Assembly: GCF_001676155.1 (NCBI RefSeq)
Contig: NZ_LZEW01000032.1
Span: forward strand, 101,726-165,725
Length of the DNA: 64,000 nt
Direction of reading: 5' to 3'
Source: Morganella psychrotolerans
GTDB taxonomy: Bacteria > Pseudomonadota > Gammaproteobacteria > Enterobacterales > Enterobacteriaceae
Shown: one piece after another, positions 63,875 through 64,000 of the stretch
How the letters are laid out: the number at the start of each line of letters is the position of its first letter
Position numbering within the stretch: position 1 is the first letter of the stretch
The notes under the pieces: generated by a model
Database searches by the model: none
Seen by the model: the letters and a program-made list of their open reading frames with translations, nothing else
Told to the model about the DNA's origin: nothing
Translations under genes and position numbers: made by a program

Positions 63875-63992
63875 ACCTGGCGGTTCCCTACTCTCACATG
63901 GGGAGACCCCACACTACCATCGGCGCTACGGCGTTTCACTTCTGAGTTCGGCATGGGGTCAGGTGGGACCACCGCGCTAGTGCCGCCAGGCA
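63875..63992 (-). rRNA. rrf: 5S ribosomal RNA
   Basis: About 118 bases on the minus strand beginning TGCCTGGCGGC and matching enterobacterial 5S rRNA, including GCGGTGGTCCCACCTGACC, CCGAACTCAGAAGTGAAACG and GATGGTAGTGTGGGG. The 5' and 3' ends pair (TGCCTGGCGG with CCGCCAGG). It is the last gene of an rrn operon coming from the right of the window. Confidence 0.97.
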
Positions 63993-64000
63993 AATTCTGT

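Overview
The window reads as chromosome of an enterobacterium of the Morganellaceae, most likely Morganella morganii or a close relative (inference). The first and last thirds follow the conserved Escherichia coli 99-100 min gene order (arcA end, creA, rob, gpmB, yjjX, trpR, slt, ettA, nadR, radA, serB, smp; deoCABD, yjjV, yjjU, osmY-like, prfC, rimI, holD, rsmC, leucine tRNAs). The middle carries a ureABCEFGD-yut urease operon with no ureR-type activator next to it, the arrangement associated with Morganella and Yersinia rather than Proteus or Providencia.

Layout. 1-13240: housekeeping genes. 13302-14060: a RelE/HigB-type toxin with a frameshift, its HTH antitoxin, and a 10-bp-arm operator palindrome. 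14113-28139: a very large minus-strand block. In transcription order it holds yntABCD (nickel/peptide-type ABC importer), ureABCEFGD, a urea channel, a Kch-like K+ channel, a FUSC transporter and a FluC fluoride channel. ureG has a +1 homopolymer frameshift. The second nickel-type ATPase (yntE-like) is absent here and lies 34 kb away at 58128-58787. 28812-38655: a TonB-like energiser diverging, across a Fur-box-like site, from an ECF sigma factor, FecR-type anti-sigma, TonB-dependent transducer receptor, YddA/SbmA-type ABC exporter/importer and an M16 metalloprotease lipoprotein. This resembles the Fus/PqqL protease-associated protein-piracy iron systems, but with surface-signalling control added. 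38743-39478: a locus that looks like a hok/sok type I toxin-antitoxin module with two tandem Hok-like peptides. 39496-45519: deoCABD and a NupX-type nucleoside transporter with CRP sites. 45882-53311: yjjV, yjjU, osmY-like, prfC, a doubly frameshifted fliB-like gene where E. coli has yjjG, rimI, holD, rsmC. 53413-53634: two tRNA-Leu(CAG). 53697-62493: small membrane protein, Na/Pi symporter family protein, phoA with a three-unit Pho box, orphan yntE, LysR/PACE efflux pair, and an autotransporter. 63875-63992: 5S rRNA, the 3' end of an rrn operon entering from the right.

How the genes work together. Urease maturation needs nickel (Ynt importer; UreE with a His-rich tail; UreG, UreF, UreD) and urea entry (Yut). 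The downstream FluC could protect a fluoride-sensitive nickel enzyme (inference). The Fus-like cluster would bind a ferredoxin-like protein outside, import it with TonB energy, cleave it in the periplasm and switch on its own transcription.

Four otherwise intact genes or gene halves are broken by single extra bases in A/T homopolymers of 7-9 nt (toxin, ureG, fliB twice). This is either sequencing error or genuine slippage, and it should be resolved before any function is declared lost. Two families of short palindromic intergenic repeats, one candidate sRNA and several operators and terminators are also marked.
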